From Moorella humiferrea (GTDB lineage: Bacteria > Bacillota > DSM-521 > Neomoorellales > Neomoorellaceae): a DNA stretch of 64,000 bases. This document shows, one piece after another, positions 52,245 through 59,943 of the stretch. Below the pieces are notes generated by a model. It was not told where the DNA came from. It searched no databases and worked only from the letters and a program-made list of their open reading frames with translations. The stretch covers positions 1,648,001-1,712,000 of the forward strand of contig NZ_CP136419.1 in assembly GCF_039233145.1 (NCBI RefSeq), given 5' to 3'. The stretch's first letter is position 1; each line of letters starts with the position of its first letter. The position numbers and the translations under genes are program-made.

Positions 52245-53021
52245 TTATATGAGGTAAAAGACACTGGGGTGGGTCCCAAGTTCCGGTTTGCGCCGGATGG
52301 TATAGCGTTCAGCCAGTATCCTTCTTACCTCTGAACCTGGATCATTGAGATCGCCAAAAATAAGGGCTCCGCCGGGGCACGCGGCAACGCACGCCGGCGT
52401 CTCACCCCTATCTATTCTCTCGACACAGAAATTGCATTTTTCCACCACGCCCTTTTCCCGGGTGGGGAAGTCGGCATTCGGTTCCTTTATATACGGCCGC
52501 GGATCGCAAAAATTAAAGCTCCTGGCGCCATAAGGACAGGCGGCCATGCAATATCGACAACCGATGCAGCGGTGATAATCCATCATGACAATGCCGTCCT
52601 GACGTTTAAAGGTAGCCTTTGTGGGGCAGACCCTTACGCAGGGCGGGTTTTCGCAATGGTTGCAGAGGACAATAAAGGGTTTATCTTTAATACCGGCGGT
52701 AATGTATTCATTTTCCTGTTCAGGAAAGGCGTTGACAAAGGGTTCTGTCCAAATCCATTTAATTTCTTCTTCTTTATTGGGAATGGCCGGTATGTTGTGG
52801 GCCTTCTGGCAAGCCGCGAAGCACTGCCGGCATCCTTCTTGATATCGGGGCCAGCATTTCTTCATATCGATGACTAAACCCCATTTTTTATCCGCGTCTG
52901 CCCCCGGGGCAATTTTTAAGTCATTATTGCCCCCGGCAAAGGTTTTAACTGCGGGCCAGATGGTAAGCCCCACCAGCAGGACGCCGCCTGCTTTTATGAA
53001 ATTTCTCCTGCTCGTCTTCAT
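52245..53021 (-). CDS. dsrO: DsrO: periplasmic-type ferredoxin subunit with Tat signal
   Basis: A 258-residue exported iron-sulfur protein. Residues 1-30 have a twin-arginine signal, SRRNFIK, and a hydrophobic stretch ending in AGG. Several four-Cys clusters follow, including CRQCFAACQKAH, CNHCENPPCVRVCPTKATF, CIGCRYCMAACPYGA and CNFCVERIDRGETPACVAACPGGAL. DsrO carries electrons between DsrJ and DsrP outside the membrane. It starts three bases after the dsrJ stop. Confidence 0.92.
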   Translation of the reverse strand: MKTSRRNFIKAGGVLLVGLTIWPAVKTFAGGNNDLKIAPGADADKKWGLVIDMKKCWPRYQEGCRQCFAACQKAHNIPAIPNKEEEIKWIWTEPFVNAFPEQENEYITAGIKDKPFIVLCNHCENPPCVRVCPTKATFKRQDGIVMMDYHRCIGCRYCMAACPYGARSFNFCDPRPYIKEPNADFPTREKGVVEKCNFCVERIDRGETPACVAACPGGALIFGDLNDPGSEVRRILAERYTIRRKPELGTHPSVFYLI

Positions 53022-53024
53022 GGC

Positions 53025-53423
53025 TTATATCCCCTTCGGTTCAATATGGCAGGTCCAGCAATCGGGTTGGACGTCCAGATAGTTATGACACTGATCGCAA
53101 AACTCGGCCTTGTTGGAATGGCATTGAAAACACGTTTTCTCCAGGCTCATCTCGTAAACTTTACCGTTGCTGGCAACATAGGTCCTGTTGCCGTCTCTAA
53201 CCACCTGGTTGCGCCAGTCTTCCAGCAGCTTCATGTGGTTGGCCCGCATATATTCCGTATCTTCTATGCACTCTTTTTGAGGCAAAGCCTGTATTGCCGG
53301 CGTATCAAGGCTGGGGGTTGGCAGGGAAGCCGCCTTCCCCGCCCTGGCCCAAAAGGGCAGGGTCACCAGCACCACAAAGACGATTAAACCGGTGAGGATG
53401 TAACGAAAATCATTCACCGCCAT
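53025..53423 (-). CDS. dsrJ: DsrJ: triheme cytochrome c
   Basis: A 132-residue protein with an uncleaved or cleavable N-terminal helix (about residues 9-30) and three haem c motifs, CFQCH, CDQCH and CWTCH, all in the last 40 residues. This matches DsrJ, the triheme subunit of the DsrMKJOP complex. Attachment of haem needs the CcsB/CcsA system, which is encoded nearby. It overlaps the dsrK end by 14 bases. The start at ATG 53423 has GAGGAG upstream inside dsrK. Confidence 0.93.
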   Translation of the reverse strand: MAVNDFRYILTGLIVFVVLVTLPFWARAGKAASLPTPSLDTPAIQALPQKECIEDTEYMRANHMKLLEDWRNQVVRDGNRTYVASNGKVYEMSLEKTCFQCHSNKAEFCDQCHNYLDVQPDCWTCHIEPKGI

Positions 53424-55032
53424 TCTCCTCCTTTTCCGTTAGAGGCAAAGGTTCCCCCCGCAGACTCGTTTCCCTTGGCTTTTCTCCGGTCATTACCAGG
53501 GCGTTGCCGACCAATTCGTGGACGCCGGCCACTTCAACCCCTGGCACCCAATAGCTCATAAGGGCCGGGAAGACGGCGCGATCGACGGCGCAGATGCAAG
53601 CTAAAAGGTTTACGCCGTATTTGTCACGTACGTATTTAACCGCATTGGCCCGGGGAAACCCGCCGCGCATCCGCATCTCCATGTACTCGTCGGAATTCAG
53701 GCCGGCCCCGCTGCCGCAGCAGAAGGTTTGTTCACGGATGGTGTTTTCCGGCATCTCATAAAAGTTGCGGCAGACGTTTTTGATGATATAGCGTGGTTCC
53801 TCAAAAAGGCCCATGGCCCGGGCGGGGTTGCAAGAATCATGGAAGGTTACCTTTAAATGGTCGTTGCGGCTGGGATCCAGCTTGATTTTGTTATGCCGAA
53901 TAAGGTCGGCCGTAAATTCGACTATATGCACCATTTTTGTCGATTTGGCATTCTCAAACTTGGTGCCGGTTATGGGTGACACCGGTTCTTCCAGAAAATC
54001 GGCCGGACCATTCATCGTGTCCATGTACTGGTTGATGACCCGCCACATGTGGCCACATTCACCACCCAGTATCCATTTGACCCCCAGCCTCTTCGCTTCG
54101 GCATACATTTTGGCATTAAGCCTTTTCATCATTTCATGGGAAGTGAACATGCCGAAATTGCCGCCTTCGGAGGCGTAGGTGCTGAAGGTGTAATCAAGGC
54201 CGATTTCATGGAAGAGCATGAGGTATCCCATCAAAGTGTAAGTACCAGGATCGGCGAAAACGTCGCCCGACGGCGCGATGAAAAGGATTTCGGCCCCCTT
54301 ACGGTTGAAGGTCGGTTCCACCCTGATGCCGGTAATATTTTCAATTTCGTCGACACAAAACTCCACCATATCTTTAAAGGCGTGGGGTTCTATGCCGACG
54401 TGGTTTCCGGTACGGTAACAGTTGGCCACCGGTGCGGCAATCCAGTCGATGTTGCAGCCGACCAGATTTAAGAGTTCCCGGGCGATCATGGTAATTTCCG
54501 CAGTGTCGATGCCAAAGGGGCAAAAAATGGAACAACGCCGGCATTCGGTACACTGGAAGTAATAATAATACCATTCCTTGAGAACATCTATAGTCAGTTC
54601 CCTGGCGCCAAAAAGTTTGCCCAAGAGCTTTCCGGCGGTGGTAAAATCCTTACGGTAAACCGAGCGGAGGAGTTCGGCCCTTAAAACCGGCATATTTTTG
54701 GGATCGCCTGTTCCAATGAAGAAATGGCATTTGTCGGCACAGGCACCACAGCGCACGCAGGCATCCATAAAAATCTGTAAAGATCGAAAGCGTCCCAGGC
54801 GTTCCCTAAGGCCTTCCAGGATGATCTCCCGCCAGTTCTCGGGGAGCTTCCAGTCCTCGTCTTCCGGTGCCCATTCCCTGGGGTTGGGAAGGCCGACGGC
54901 TTCCAAATTTTTGGGCTTGGCGCCGTAAAGATAAGTCCCGCGCCGGAAATTCACGGGGGTGTCCATCCATCCCGTTCGCGGGGGGGTGTAATTAATTTTT
55001 AATAGCTCCTCAGGTTTTGGTAACGAGGCCAT
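53410..55032 (-). CDS. dsrK: DsrK: HdrD-like Fe-S catalytic subunit
   Basis: A 540-residue cytoplasmic Fe-S protein. Two [4Fe-4S] motifs (CVRCGACADKCHFF and CTECRRCSIFCPFGID) lie in the first 200 residues. The C-terminal half has an HdrD-type CCG site, with HDSCNPAR and FCCGSGAG. The CCG pair would hold the non-cubane catalytic cluster that reduces DsrC-type trisulfide or another disulfide. No dsrC gene is seen in the window. The ATG at 55032 is preceded by AAGGTGGG. It follows the RsbRD_N gene by 17 bases. Confidence 0.93.
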   Translation of the reverse strand: MASLPKPEELLKINYTPPRTGWMDTPVNFRRGTYLYGAKPKNLEAVGLPNPREWAPEDEDWKLPENWREIILEGLRERLGRFRSLQIFMDACVRCGACADKCHFFIGTGDPKNMPVLRAELLRSVYRKDFTTAGKLLGKLFGARELTIDVLKEWYYYYFQCTECRRCSIFCPFGIDTAEITMIARELLNLVGCNIDWIAAPVANCYRTGNHVGIEPHAFKDMVEFCVDEIENITGIRVEPTFNRKGAEILFIAPSGDVFADPGTYTLMGYLMLFHEIGLDYTFSTYASEGGNFGMFTSHEMMKRLNAKMYAEAKRLGVKWILGGECGHMWRVINQYMDTMNGPADFLEEPVSPITGTKFENAKSTKMVHIVEFTADLIRHNKIKLDPSRNDHLKVTFHDSCNPARAMGLFEEPRYIIKNVCRNFYEMPENTIREQTFCCGSGAGLNSDEYMEMRMRGGFPRANAVKYVRDKYGVNLLACICAVDRAVFPALMSYWVPGVEVAGVHELVGNALVMTGEKPRETSLRGEPLPLTEKEENGGE

Positions 55033-55049
55033 TTTCCCACCTTCTCACC

Positions 55050-55577
55050 TTAAGGTAAACTTATATTCAGGTTTGCCCTTTGTAGCAACCTGGCCGTCCT
55101 GTTTTTAAACTCCTCTACCCGTATTTTCCACAACTGTTCCCGACACTGCATATAAACGTCAAAGGCAAGGAGGGCTACCGTTTCCAGACGCGCCTCCAAT
55201 TCCTTTAATGCATCGTTTTTACCGGAATAGGCATGCAGCTCCTCCTCCAGGATGGGTTTCAACTGGAATATAAAGGCAAGGGCCTGGGAAGGCAAAAATT
55301 CCTGGACTGCCCGGATTCTTATAATTTCATCGAGACAGGCTTTTAACCTTTCACCCTCTATTTCTCCCACAACTGCCTCGTAAAGCTCCGTCAATCCTTC
55401 ATAAATCGTATTCCCCACGGGGTTGGCAAAGGGATCCTTTTCTTCCCGTAAAAAGCGCGCCGTTTCCGCCGGGTAAGAGGCTAAAACTGCTTGATACCAT
55501 TTTTGCACAATTTCCCTTTTCCTGTTGCGTAAAACCGCCATGCCTTCTGGTGCCATAGCGTTTCTGCCGCCTTTCAC
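55050..55577 (-). CDS. RsbRD N-terminal-domain protein heading the dsr operon
   Basis: A 175-residue, all-helical protein of the RsbRD_N type (NRKREIVQKWYQAVLASYPAETARFLREEKDPFANPVGNTIYEGLTELYEAV). The domain is known in stressosome proteins, where it senses signals; here it stands alone, without STAS or kinase parts. I choose GTG 55577 because AGGAGG lies five bases upstream; a longer frame from 55607 lacks a site. It is the first gene of dsrKJOPM. It may sense redox or a haem-type ligand and tune the complex; that is inference. Confidence 0.75.
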   Translation of the reverse strand: MKGGRNAMAPEGMAVLRNRKREIVQKWYQAVLASYPAETARFLREEKDPFANPVGNTIYEGLTELYEAVVGEIEGERLKACLDEIIRIRAVQEFLPSQALAFIFQLKPILEEELHAYSGKNDALKELEARLETVALLAFDVYMQCREQLWKIRVEEFKNRTARLLQRANLNISLP

Positions 55578-55614
55578 AAAATCCTCCTGTAACCCTTCGT
55601 TAATCACAGTACTT

Positions 55615-55663
55615 CTTTTGATATTTATAAATTTAGTTCGCTATTTCTCTCAAAATTCCTGCC
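55615..55663 (-). promoter_or_regulatory. shared dsr promoter block, copy 1 (upstream of the dsrK operon)
   Basis: The 49-bp block matches 62773-62821 at 47 of 49 positions. Its core (55637-55662) reads GCAGGAATT, 11 bases, AGCGAAC on the minus strand, a near sigma-H promoter. The -10 end is about 60 bases upstream of the chosen start of the RsbRD_N gene. Confidence 0.6.
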
Positions 55664-55689
55664 GTCGGCGTAAATATTTTTACCTCAAG

Positions 55690-55719
55690 TTGACCGCCTT
55701 ACCGCAGGTATTGTATACT
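55690..55719 (+). promoter_or_regulatory. sigma-A promoter of ccsB-ccsA
   Basis: TTGACC (55690-55695), an 18-base spacer and TATACT (55714-55719) precede the ccsB ATG by 21 bases. It is divergent from the dsr promoter block 27 bases away. Confidence 0.7.
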
Positions 55720-55740
55720 CGTTTTAACTGAGGTGATTCC

Positions 55741-56748
55741 ATGCCTACTGAAAGCCGCAAACCCTCGTTCTTTTCAGGATTATCGTCCATGAAACTTGGC
55801 CTTTTGTTGCTGCTCATATTGGGCGGAATGGCATCCTTAGGAAGCTTGGTTCCCCAGGCTCAACCGCCGCAGTTTTACCAGGCCTACTACGGCGCACTTT
55901 CTGGAAGGATAATAACTTTTATCGGCCTCGATCATGTATACCGAAGCTGGTGGTTCATTGTCACAGGCGCCCTTTTGACCGTCAACCTTTTAACCTGCTC
56001 CATAAAGCGGATTAAAAAGGTGCCCGGCCTGCAGGGATGGGGCTCCATAATCCTGCACTTGAGCATCCTGGTAATTCTCGCCGGAGCCTTTATTTCCGGC
56101 CTGCTGGGGCGCTCCAATTATATCGAAATCGGTAACGGAGACGTCATTGATCTCGGCGCCTACGGTTTCCCGGGCTATAGTCTTCAGTTAAAGGGTTTCA
56201 GAATAGAATATTACGAAAACATGCAGCCTAAACAATATATCAGCGCCATCTCCTTCATCACGGCCAAAGGCGACGAATTTGCCCGAGAAATCATGGTGAA
56301 CCGGCCCTTAAAGGTCGGTGACCTGAAAATTTATCAAACCAGCTACGGCTGGCTGGTCCGGGGACAAGTCTTAGTAAAGGACAATTGGCAGCCCTTCGAT
56401 CTAAAAAGCGGCCGGGCCTTTGTCGTCGACCCCAATAAGAACGAAAGACTTGTTTTTTACTTTATTCCCGATGGGATACATCCGTCCTCGCCCCTGCCCA
56501 GCAACCCTCAATTGATCGTCACCCTTTTCCGGGAGCAACAAGTACTGGCCCGGGAAATACTGGCGGAAAAGGAGACAAAAAATGTCGGCGGATATGCAGT
56601 TACCTTTTTCGACTATCGTTATTACAGTGGTTTGACGTTAAAAAAGGATCCCGGCATTGGTGTGCTTTACGTCGGTTTTATCGTCCTTCTGGTGGGGCTG
56701 ATTTTAAGATACTTAAGCCCTGAAAAAAGACAGGGAGTGGATAAATAA
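55741..56748 (+). CDS. resB: ResB/CcsB-like cytochrome c biogenesis protein
   Basis: A 335-residue protein with three N-terminal helices (FFSGLSSMKLGLLLLLILGGMASLGSLVPQ, WWFIVTGALLTVNLLTCSIKR, ILHLSILVILAGAFISGLLG), a large outer loop and a last C-terminal helix (LYVGFIVLLVGLILRY). This is the ResB layout, shorter than some members at about 450. ResB and CcsA attach haem to apocytochrome c on the outer face. DsrJ is the obvious client. The ATG at 55741 has GAGGTGATTCC upstream, and it abuts ccsA. Confidence 0.9.
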   Translation: MPTESRKPSFFSGLSSMKLGLLLLLILGGMASLGSLVPQAQPPQFYQAYYGALSGRIITFIGLDHVYRSWWFIVTGALLTVNLLTCSIKRIKKVPGLQGWGSIILHLSILVILAGAFISGLLGRSNYIEIGNGDVIDLGAYGFPGYSLQLKGFRIEYYENMQPKQYISAISFITAKGDEFAREIMVNRPLKVGDLKIYQTSYGWLVRGQVLVKDNWQPFDLKSGRAFVVDPNKNERLVFYFIPDGIHPSSPLPSNPQLIVTLFREQQVLAREILAEKETKNVGGYAVTFFDYRYYSGLTLKKDPGIGVLYVGFIVLLVGLILRYLSPEKRQGVDK

Positions 56749-57549
56749 ATGGAAGGCAGTTTACTCTTTATAACTTATATTTTCTTAATAGCGGCCGTTT
56801 TATTGGGCCTTTTTTCCCTGTGGCGGTTAAATAAACTTCTTTCTTACTCGATCCACGCCTTCCTATTCCTGGCCTTTGTTACCATGACCGCAGCTTTAAT
56901 AATGCGCAGCGTCGCCGCCGGAAGGCTCCCCTTCGCCAACTTATATGAATTTTCCCTTCTGTTTACGTGGGGTATATTGCTGTCCCATTTTATTTCCTTT
57001 AGGTTTATCAAATCGGAAATGGCGATGGTTATCATAACCCTCCTGGCGACCTTCATCCTTTCCTTCAGCCGCTCCTTAATTTCCGACCCACGGCCCCTTT
57101 TACCGGCCCTGCAGAGCATTTGGCTGCAAATTCATGTTTTTACGGCCGTCATTGCCTACGGCGCCTTCGCTTTATCCTTCTGCCTGGGGCTTATCTACAT
57201 CCTAAAAGAAAAGGGATTTACAGGTCTGGGAGAAACCGCCCTCCCTCAGGCTAAAATCGACAATCTCCTTTACCGCGTGGTAGCTATAGGATTTTTCTTT
57301 ATGACCCTGGTGCTGATCACGGGAGCCATTTGGGCCGAGGAGGTATGGGGCCGGTGGTGGGGTTGGGACCCAAAGGAAACCTGGGCGTTGATAACCTGGT
57401 TGATTTATGCCGCCTATCTCCACGCCCGCAAAACCCACGGGTGGCGGGGTAGAAGGGCGGCTATTATGGCCGTCGTAGGCTTCCTGGCAGTTCTGTTTAC
57501 CCTTTTTGGCGTTTCACTCCTCCTTCCCGGCGTACACAGCTATATTTAA
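56749..57549 (+). CDS. ccsA: CcsA/ResC cytochrome c assembly protein
   Basis: A 266-residue membrane protein with about eight helices and the tryptophan-rich haem motif WGRWWGWDPKETWALITWLIYAAYLH (WWD domain). Outer-loop histidines lie in LQIHVFTAVIAYGAF and the C-terminal TRKTHGW context. It presents haem for attachment to cytochrome c together with ResB. Its ATG follows the resB stop directly. Confidence 0.93.
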   Translation: MEGSLLFITYIFLIAAVLLGLFSLWRLNKLLSYSIHAFLFLAFVTMTAALIMRSVAAGRLPFANLYEFSLLFTWGILLSHFISFRFIKSEMAMVIITLLATFILSFSRSLISDPRPLLPALQSIWLQIHVFTAVIAYGAFALSFCLGLIYILKEKGFTGLGETALPQAKIDNLLYRVVAIGFFFMTLVLITGAIWAEEVWGRWWGWDPKETWALITWLIYAAYLHARKTHGWRGRRAAIMAVVGFLAVLFTLFGVSLLLPGVHSYI

Positions 57550-57557
57550 ACGTGCTG

Positions 57558-57600
57558 TTGACGTCAAGGGGCGGAGATTGTTACAATAATAACAGTTATT
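57558..57600 (+). promoter_or_regulatory. promoter and palindrome upstream of the FmdB-type gene
   Basis: TTGACG (57558-57563), 18 bases and TACAAT (57582-57587) form a sigma-A promoter. The palindrome AATAACAGTTATT (57588-57600) follows directly and could be an operator at the start site. Confidence 0.6.
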
Positions 57601-57616
57601 CCGGGGAGGAAATAGC

Positions 57617-57862
57617 GTGCCTATTTATGAATTTCGCTGTTTAGCCTGTGGTAAACTTTTTGAAAGGCATTTTGCCAGCTATCAAGAAAAGGTTGACCTT
57701 GAATGCCCCGCTTGCCGTTCCCAATCTCTGGAAAGGGTAATCAGCCGTGTTAATTTTATCAGCCGCTCGGGTGCAGGCGTAAAGAAACCGACCCTAACCA
57801 CTAAATCTTGCAGCCCCGGCACCAGCTGCATGACCCTGGACATCCCCGGTCCGGAAGATTAA
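57617..57862 (+). CDS. FmdB-family zinc ribbon protein
   Basis: An 81-residue protein that starts PIYEFRCLACGKLFE and continues with CPACRSQSLERVIS, the C-x2-C...C-x2-C zinc ribbon of the FmdB family of putative regulators. The C-terminus has KSCSPGTSCMTLD, with further cysteines. The start is GTG 57617, with GGGGAGG upstream. Its TAA overlaps the next ATG (TAATG), so the pair is translationally coupled. Confidence 0.88.
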   Translation: MPIYEFRCLACGKLFERHFASYQEKVDLECPACRSQSLERVISRVNFISRSGAGVKKPTLTTKSCSPGTSCMTLDIPGPED

Positions 57863-59046
57863 TGGCAGATCGCCCACTTACCCTGACACCCACCTGCCCC
57901 TTCTGCGGCTTACCCATCGCCAGGCCTAAGGAGCAGACCGTCCACCGCCCCAACGAAATGCCCGTTGGCTCTTGTCCCTGCGGTGCCGTCTACGCATGCG
58001 ACCTAACGGGCCACAACCTGGGAGCGGCCTTTATCGAAGCCCTGGTCTATAGCTGTAACATGGATTGGGATCTGGCGTGGGGGCTTTTACCGGAAGAAGA
58101 TTATCAAGAAAAAGTGATTGAAAAATATGATTTTGATACCCATCTAATAGTACCCGGGGGATTCTATGAAGGAAGAAAAGTCAGCGGCGCCCTTTATTTT
58201 ATTAAACTGCAGCCCGACATCCTCGAAGTAACTTTAAACGGGAAGCGACAAAAAAAGACGCAGGCCTTACCCCCAGAAGCAAGATTTGCGGGAACTATTG
58301 AGGCCACTCGGCCCGCAAGGAAATATACCAACAAAGAGATCGAAGAGCTGGTGCGGGAATTTCGTGTAGAGGCGTTGTTGGACATAGCCCGAACCGATCT
58401 GCAAATAATCAGGCGTCTGCAACGGCTGCTCTACAGCAGTGACGCTCTAATGCGCTTTCGGGCCGCCGATATACTGGGTAAAGCGGCGGCCGTAATTGCC
58501 GTCCGTGATGCCCAAATTATCACCGGTCTCTTGCAACGGCTTTTAAATGCCGTTACCGATCCCGGAGCCTGCGGATGGGGGGCAATAGATGCCGCCGGTG
58601 CTATCATCGCCCATCTCCCCCACACCTTTGCCGGTTACATTCCCTTTCTGTACCAGCTACTTCTCGATGCCGGTCTCCGCTCCCAAACATTACGCGCCCT
58701 GGGCACCATTGCGGAAGCACGGCCCGACCCCATCCGCCCGGCGGCTTTGCGTTTCCTCCCCTTTCTTGAAGATGCCGATCCGGCAACTCGGGGATACGCC
58801 GCCCGGCTCCTGGGCAACCTTGGTACGACGGCCGCCAGGGATAAACTCCTCGCTTTGCGTACTGACGCCCATCCCGTCGTTCTGTACGCAAACGGCTCCC
58901 TGCAATACACGACGGTAGGTGAGCTGGCTTCTGCAGCCCTGGCCAAACTGCAGGTTTTTAATCCCTGCGGTGGGGCGCCAGTTTTTCAAGAAAATCCGGA
59001 TGCACCTCAAAACCAAGGGCCAGGGCGCGATCGACATGGGCAATAG
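57862..59046 (+). CDS. HEAT-repeat protein with N-terminal zinc ribbon (DVU0298-like)
   Basis: A 394-residue protein. Residues about 8-50 contain CPFCG and CPCG pairs, a likely zinc ribbon. The rest is mainly helical with HEAT/PBS-lyase-like repeats (LMRFRAADILGKAAAVIA, GAIDAAGAIIAHLP, TRGYAARLLGNLGTTAARDKLLAL). It resembles the DVU0298 family found with sulfite and sulfate reduction genes. The exact function is unknown. The ATG at 57862 is preferred over the longer frame from 57808 because it is coupled to the FmdB-type stop. The last 89 bases overlap the TPR gene on the other strand. Confidence 0.75.
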   Translation: MADRPLTLTPTCPFCGLPIARPKEQTVHRPNEMPVGSCPCGAVYACDLTGHNLGAAFIEALVYSCNMDWDLAWGLLPEEDYQEKVIEKYDFDTHLIVPGGFYEGRKVSGALYFIKLQPDILEVTLNGKRQKKTQALPPEARFAGTIEATRPARKYTNKEIEELVREFRVEALLDIARTDLQIIRRLQRLLYSSDALMRFRAADILGKAAAVIAVRDAQIITGLLQRLLNAVTDPGACGWGAIDAAGAIIAHLPHTFAGYIPFLYQLLLDAGLRSQTLRALGTIAEARPDPIRPAALRFLPFLEDADPATRGYAARLLGNLGTTAARDKLLALRTDAHPVVLYANGSLQYTTVGELASAALAKLQVFNPCGGAPVFQENPDAPQNQGPGRDRHGQ

Positions 59047-59584
59047 CCCTGGCAAAGTCCCCCTTTAAATAATAGGCATAGGCCAGGTTGTTGTGGCCCA
59101 GGCCAAAGTCGGGCGCTATTTCCAGCATTTTCTGGCCGGTGGCGATGGCCCTGTCGACGTCCCCCTGCTGCAGATAACAATTGGCCAGGTTGTTCCATGC
59201 CTGTACCATTCTGGGGTTAAGTTCAATGGCCTTTTCCAAGTTGGCAATGGCCTCCTCTGTCCGCCCCATTTGGGAATAGGCAAAACCCAGGTTGGCGTAA
59301 CCGCGGGCATAGCGCGGTTCAATGGCGATGGCCTTTTTATTGGCGGCTATTACCTTTTCCATCTCACCCCGCTGCCAGTAAATATAGCCTAAATTTACAT
59401 AAGCTTCAAACATGCGGCCGCTGTTGGCAATGGCTTCTTCAAAGGCGGCTATGGCCTCATCCCATTTGCCCTGCTGCATATAGGAAACCCCCAGGTTGTA
59501 GAGGGCCGTGGCGCATTCGGGATTTTCCGCCAGCATTCGTTTTTGCTCGGCAATAAAGGCTTCAAAATCGCGAGGTTCCGCCAT
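58958..59584 (-). CDS. TPR-repeat protein
   Basis: A 208-residue protein with about five tetratricopeptide repeats (ALYNLGVSYMQQGKWDEAIAAFEEAI, AYVNLGYIYWQRGEMEKVIAANKKAI, GYANLGFAYSQMGRTEEAIANLEKAI, AWNNLANCYLQQGDVDRAIATGQKML, GHNNLAYAYYLKGDFARAIAHVDRAL). There is no signal peptide. The repeats should hold a partner protein. ATG 59584 has GGGGAGATG upstream. It lies downstream of dsrD across a 13-bp hairpin and converges with the HEAT gene, with 89 bp of overlap. Confidence 0.88.
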   Translation of the reverse strand: MAEPRDFEAFIAEQKRMLAENPECATALYNLGVSYMQQGKWDEAIAAFEEAIANSGRMFEAYVNLGYIYWQRGEMEKVIAANKKAIAIEPRYARGYANLGFAYSQMGRTEEAIANLEKAIELNPRMVQAWNNLANCYLQQGDVDRAIATGQKMLEIAPDFGLGHNNLAYAYYLKGDFARAIAHVDRALALGFEVHPDFLEKLAPHRRD

Positions 59585-59616
59585 AATCTCATCTCCCCAC
59601 ATACGGCAATTAAGAC

Positions 59617-59654
59617 AAGGAGGGACTGCTGTTTGCTACCGGCAGCCCCTCCTT
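59617..59654 (-). terminator. hairpin between dsrD and the TPR gene
   Basis: Arms 59617-59629 and 59642-59654 (AAGGAGGGACTGC type) form a 13-bp stem with one wobble pair. The downstream tract on the minus strand is only weakly T-rich, so it likely gives partial termination after dsrABD. Confidence 0.65.
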
Positions 59655-59662
59655 TAACCTTT

Positions 59663-59899
59663 CTACTGGTCTTCTGTTATGCCCCTTCCTTTTAAGCCGT
59701 ACATAGTTGTGCTTCCAGTCGAGAAATAAATCAATTTCTCTTCGTTCACCAGTTCCGTGGCAGCCTTTTTAATGTCCCTCATTTTAGCCTCGGGTATTTT
59801 GGCCTGCACAGCCTTTTCCAAATCCTTGAAATAAAACTTGCTCTTTTTACTGGTTTCGGCAAATTCAAGGATGGCCTTTTTTATTTCCTCCATCATCAA
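59663..59899 (-). CDS. dsrD: DsrD: winged-helix activator of dissimilatory sulfite reductase
   Basis: A 78-residue protein that matches DsrD in length and plan: helices AILEFAETSKKSKFYFKDLEKAVQA and MRDIKKAATELVNEEKL, then a short beta wing YFSTGSTTMYGLKG. DsrD is characteristic of organisms that reduce sulfite or sulfate and stimulates DsrAB activity. Its presence argues for the reductive direction. It lies 44 bases after dsrB. Confidence 0.93.
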   Translation of the reverse strand: MMMEEIKKAILEFAETSKKSKFYFKDLEKAVQAKIPEAKMRDIKKAATELVNEEKLIYFSTGSTTMYGLKGRGITEDQ

Positions 59900-59943
59900 T
59901 AACCTACCCCCTTCCCTCGTACGGTTTTTACTACAGGTCGTTT

